DNA from: an uncultured Selenomonadaceae bacterium
GTDB taxonomy: Bacteria > Bacillota > Negativicutes > Selenomonadales > Selenomonadaceae
NCBI GenBank assembly: GCA_905233965.1
Contig: CAJOFG010000107.1
Span: 1 to 6,878 of the forward strand
DNA: 6,878 nt
Direction of reading: 5' to 3'
Position 1 is the stretch's first letter. Each line of letters opens with the position of its first letter. The position numbers were made by a program, and so were the translations under genes. Positions 5,171 through 6,878 of this stretch are shown here, one piece after another. The notes under the pieces are model-generated. The model ran no database searches, was not told where the DNA came from, and saw only the letters and a list, made by a program, of their open reading frames with translations.

Positions 5171-6487
5171 ATGGAAAAGAAATTTAAAATTTTAACTTAC
5201 GGTTGCCAAATGAATTCTGCGGAGTCCGAACGCATGGCGGCCGTTTTAAAAAAAATCGGATACGTTGCGACGGAAAATTTGGAAACGGCGGATTTGATTC
5301 TGCTCAATACCTGTTGCGTCCGTGCATCGGCGGAAGAAAAAATTTACGGGAAGATCGGCTCGATAAAAAAATTCAAGCAAAAAAATCCGGCTCTGATTCT
5401 CGGCATTACCGGTTGCCTGGCGCAAAAGGACGGAGAAGAATTGATTCGGCGTTCTCCTCACGTCGATTTTGTTTTGGGTACCGGCAGAATTTCCGAACTT
5501 GAAGAAGTCGTAAAAAATTTGGAGTCGTTCAGAAATCATTTCGTCGATACCTCGAACGTCAGCGGCGAAGTCCGGGAGGAAAATATTTTTCCGATTCGTG
5601 CCGGCAGTGTTTCCGCGTTCGTGCCGATTATGTACGGTTGCAACAATTTTTGCACCTATTGCATCGTTCCCTACGTTCGCGGACGTGAAAGAAGTCGCCT
5701 GCCGAAAGAAATTTATTCCGAAATTCGCGGCGCGGTTCAAGAGGGACGCAAAGAAATAAATTTGCTCGGGCAAAACGTAAATTCTTACGGCAAAGATCAC
5801 AAGCTGAAAAATTTTGCGCAACTCCTCGCCGACATCGACGAAATTCCCGGCGTGGAGCGTCTGCGTTTCATGACGAGCCACCCGAAAGATTTGTCCGACG
5901 AATTAATTTCAGTCATGGCGAACGGAAAAAATATTTGCGAACATATTCATTTGCCGGTACAGTACGGCAGCGATAAAATTTTGCGAAAGATGAATCGCGT
6001 TTACACCGTCGAAAAATATCTCGACCTGGTGAAAAAAATTCGTGCGGCGATACCGGAAATTTGTTTGACGACGGATTTAATCGTCGGCTTTCCCGGCGAA
6101 ACGGAAGAGGACTTCAAGGAAACGCTGGAATTTTTGAAAGTCGTTCGTTTCGATATGGCGTTCACTTTCATTTATTCGGAGCGGAGCGGAACTCCCGCCG
6201 CAAATTTCCCGGACAAAGTTGCAGACGAAATTAAACATCGCCGGCTTGAAGAATTGATGGACTTGCAAAATAAAATCAGTCTTGAAAAAAATTCCGTGCT
6301 GACCGGTTCGACGGTTGAAGTTTTGGTTGAAGGCGAAAGCAAGACCGACAAAAATATTTTCACCGGACGGACGCGGACGAACAAGTTGGTACTCTTCCCG
6401 CACGGCGACGAAAAGCCCGGCGATTTTGTTCGCGTGAAAATTGACAAGGTGCAAACTTGGTTGCTTAAAGGTAACGTCGTTATTTAA
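5171..6487 (+). CDS. miaB: tRNA-2-methylthio-N6-dimethylallyladenosine synthase MiaB
   Basis: MiaB is a radical-SAM enzyme with two iron-sulfur clusters. It adds a methylthio group to N6-isopentenyladenosine at position 37 of tRNAs reading UNN codons. The 438 residues are full length. The N-terminal UPF0004 domain has Cys12 (YGCQMN), Cys48 (NTCCVR) and Cys82 (GCLAQ) for the auxiliary cluster. The radical-SAM motif CNNFCTYC has Cys157, Cys161 and Cys164, followed by the VRGRERSR segment (169-176). TTDLIVGFPGETEEDF lies in the SAM-domain core, and a C-terminal TRAM RNA-binding domain covers roughly 375-438. The ATG at 5171 is chosen because the MiaB homology begins there; an in-frame TTG at 5120 adds 17 residues unlike the family. 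No Shine-Dalgarno sequence lies at the normal distance; the nearest is GGTGAT, 12 bases upstream, within the promoter. Confidence 0.95.
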   Translation: MEKKFKILTYGCQMNSAESERMAAVLKKIGYVATENLETADLILLNTCCVRASAEEKIYGKIGSIKKFKQKNPALILGITGCLAQKDGEELIRRSPHVDFVLGTGRISELEEVVKNLESFRNHFVDTSNVSGEVREENIFPIRAGSVSAFVPIMYGCNNFCTYCIVPYVRGRERSRLPKEIYSEIRGAVQEGRKEINLLGQNVNSYGKDHKLKNFAQLLADIDEIPGVERLRFMTSHPKDLSDELISVMANGKNICEHIHLPVQYGSDKILRKMNRVYTVEKYLDLVKKIRAAIPEICLTTDLIVGFPGETEEDFKETLEFLKVVRFDMAFTFIYSERSGTPAANFPDKVADEIKHRRLEELMDLQNKISLEKNSVLTGSTVEVLVEGESKTDKNIFTGRTRTNKLVLFPHGDEKPGDFVRVKIDKVQTWLLKGNVVI

Positions 6488-6501
6488 TGAAGGATTTTTT
6501 T

Positions 6502-6548
6502 CCGGCGCGTCGAAGTTGTAAATCCGACGGGCGCGACCGGTGCTTTTT
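6502..6548 (+). terminator. Weak terminator or attenuator-like hairpin after miaB
   Basis: CGTCG (6508-6512) pairs with CGACG (6525-6529). The stem extends through GCG/CGC after a GG bulge, and outer CC/GG pairs are possible, then GCTTTTTAA follows (6542-6550). The stem is imperfect and the next gene begins within 20 bases, so it may only reduce read-through. Confidence 0.3.
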
Positions 6549-6566
6549 AATCGTGAGGCGATATGT

Positions 6567-6878
6567 TTGACATTTTTTTTGATAGTGCCGAGCGTTATGG
6601 TCGTCAGCATAATTTTGGTTTACGGTATTGCAAACAAAGTCGGCTTGCGGATGCATTTGAGTGCGCCGATAATGTGTGCTTTGCTTGCGGTTCTTGCCGA
6701 CTTGGGAGCAATAGCAATGTCGCCGACTCCGGATAAAATGTTTTTCGTCCGGCTGGGTGCGCTGAATTTTTTTGCCGCCGTCGTCGTCACTTTGGTGAAC
6801 AAATTTTTGATTGACCGGGAAATTGCAGCAGAGGCGGCGTACACCGAACAACTCAGAGAAATTTACCAAAAGCGAACC
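6567..6878 (+). CDS. Small membrane protein of unknown function (partial, runs off the right edge)
   Basis: The frame is open from 6522 to the end of the window without a stop. TTG at 6567-6569 is taken as start because GAGG (6555-6558) lies eight bases upstream; there is no ATG at a comparable position in this frame. The 104 residues seen have three hydrophobic helices: TFFLIVPSVMVVSIILVYGI (about 2-21), SAPIMCALLAVLADLGAIAM (about 31-50) and VRLGALNFFAAVVVTLVNKF (about 60-79). A charged stretch follows, DREIAAEAAYTEQLREIYQK, probably a cytoplasmic helix. I do not recognise the family. It follows miaB by 79 bases on the same strand and may be co-transcribed. An alternative ATG at 6564, three bases upstream in another frame, gives only about 58 Cys-rich residues and looks spurious. 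Confidence 0.7.
   Translation, partial: MTFFLIVPSVMVVSIILVYGIANKVGLRMHLSAPIMCALLAVLADLGAIAMSPTPDKMFFVRLGALNFFAAVVVTLVNKFLIDREIAAEAAYTEQLREIYQKRT

Noticed and set aside
5246..5881. Minus-strand ORF of 211 residues opposite miaB
   Set aside because: It is antisense to an unmistakable miaB and has no family features.
6564..6737. Short ORF from ATG 6564 (MFDIFF..., Cys-rich)
   Set aside because: It overlaps the better membrane-protein frame, ends after about 58 codons and shows no family features.
6480..6869. Minus-strand ORFs of 129 and 74 residues opposite the right-edge gene
   Set aside because: They are antisense to the hydrophobic frame, of odd composition, and have no convincing ribosome binding site.
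1..6878. CRISPR array, toxin-antitoxin pair, phage or defence module
   Set aside because: I saw no regularly spaced repeats and no recognisable defence or phage proteins. Apart from the IS end, the window reads as core chromosome.

Overview
This looks like ordinary bacterial chromosome of moderate GC, with long A and T homopolymer runs scattered through genes and spacers. Strong GGAGG-type ribosome binding sites, CCA-encoding tRNA genes, a short phosphatidylserine decarboxylase, a hom-thrB pair and a degenerate ProC-fold protein beside miaB fit the Bacillota. The class Negativicutes (Selenomonas and relatives) is my best guess, but this is inference from gene content, not a database match.

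Layout. (1) Positions 1-99 are the right end of an IS200/IS605-type element: a tnpB tail, then the stable hairpin and TCAA boundary that also form the 3' part of the omega RNA. (2) Positions 99-320 carry the 3' end of a plus-strand gene of unknown function. It starts exactly at the element boundary, so it looks interrupted by the insertion, and it ends at a bidirectional terminator (338-381). (3) Positions 386-3652 are a minus-strand cluster, read right to left: psd (phosphatidylethanolamine synthesis), hom and thrB (aspartate semialdehyde to phosphohomoserine), and a small unknown protein of 104 residues. (4) Positions 3653-4163 hold two minus-strand tRNA genes, tRNA-Pro(CGG) and tRNA-Asn(GTT). 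Each has its own promoter and its own intrinsic terminator. (5) Positions 4205-5035 encode a minus-strand ProC-fold protein that lacks the usual coenzyme- and substrate-binding signatures. (6) Diverging from it, on the plus strand, is miaB (5171-6487), the tRNA methylthiotransferase. It is followed by the start of a small three-helix membrane protein with a TTG start, cut by the window edge.

How they work together. hom and thrB do consecutive steps of threonine synthesis, and thrB's ribosome binding site lies in the end of hom, so they are translationally close. psd may be co-transcribed from upstream. The tRNA genes and miaB are all translation functions, but they are separate transcripts. 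I saw no defence system, CRISPR array, phage module or biosynthetic cluster. The points of most interest are the IS end with its implied guide, the gene it interrupts, the degenerate ProC-like protein, and a miaB promoter that appears to leave almost no mRNA leader.
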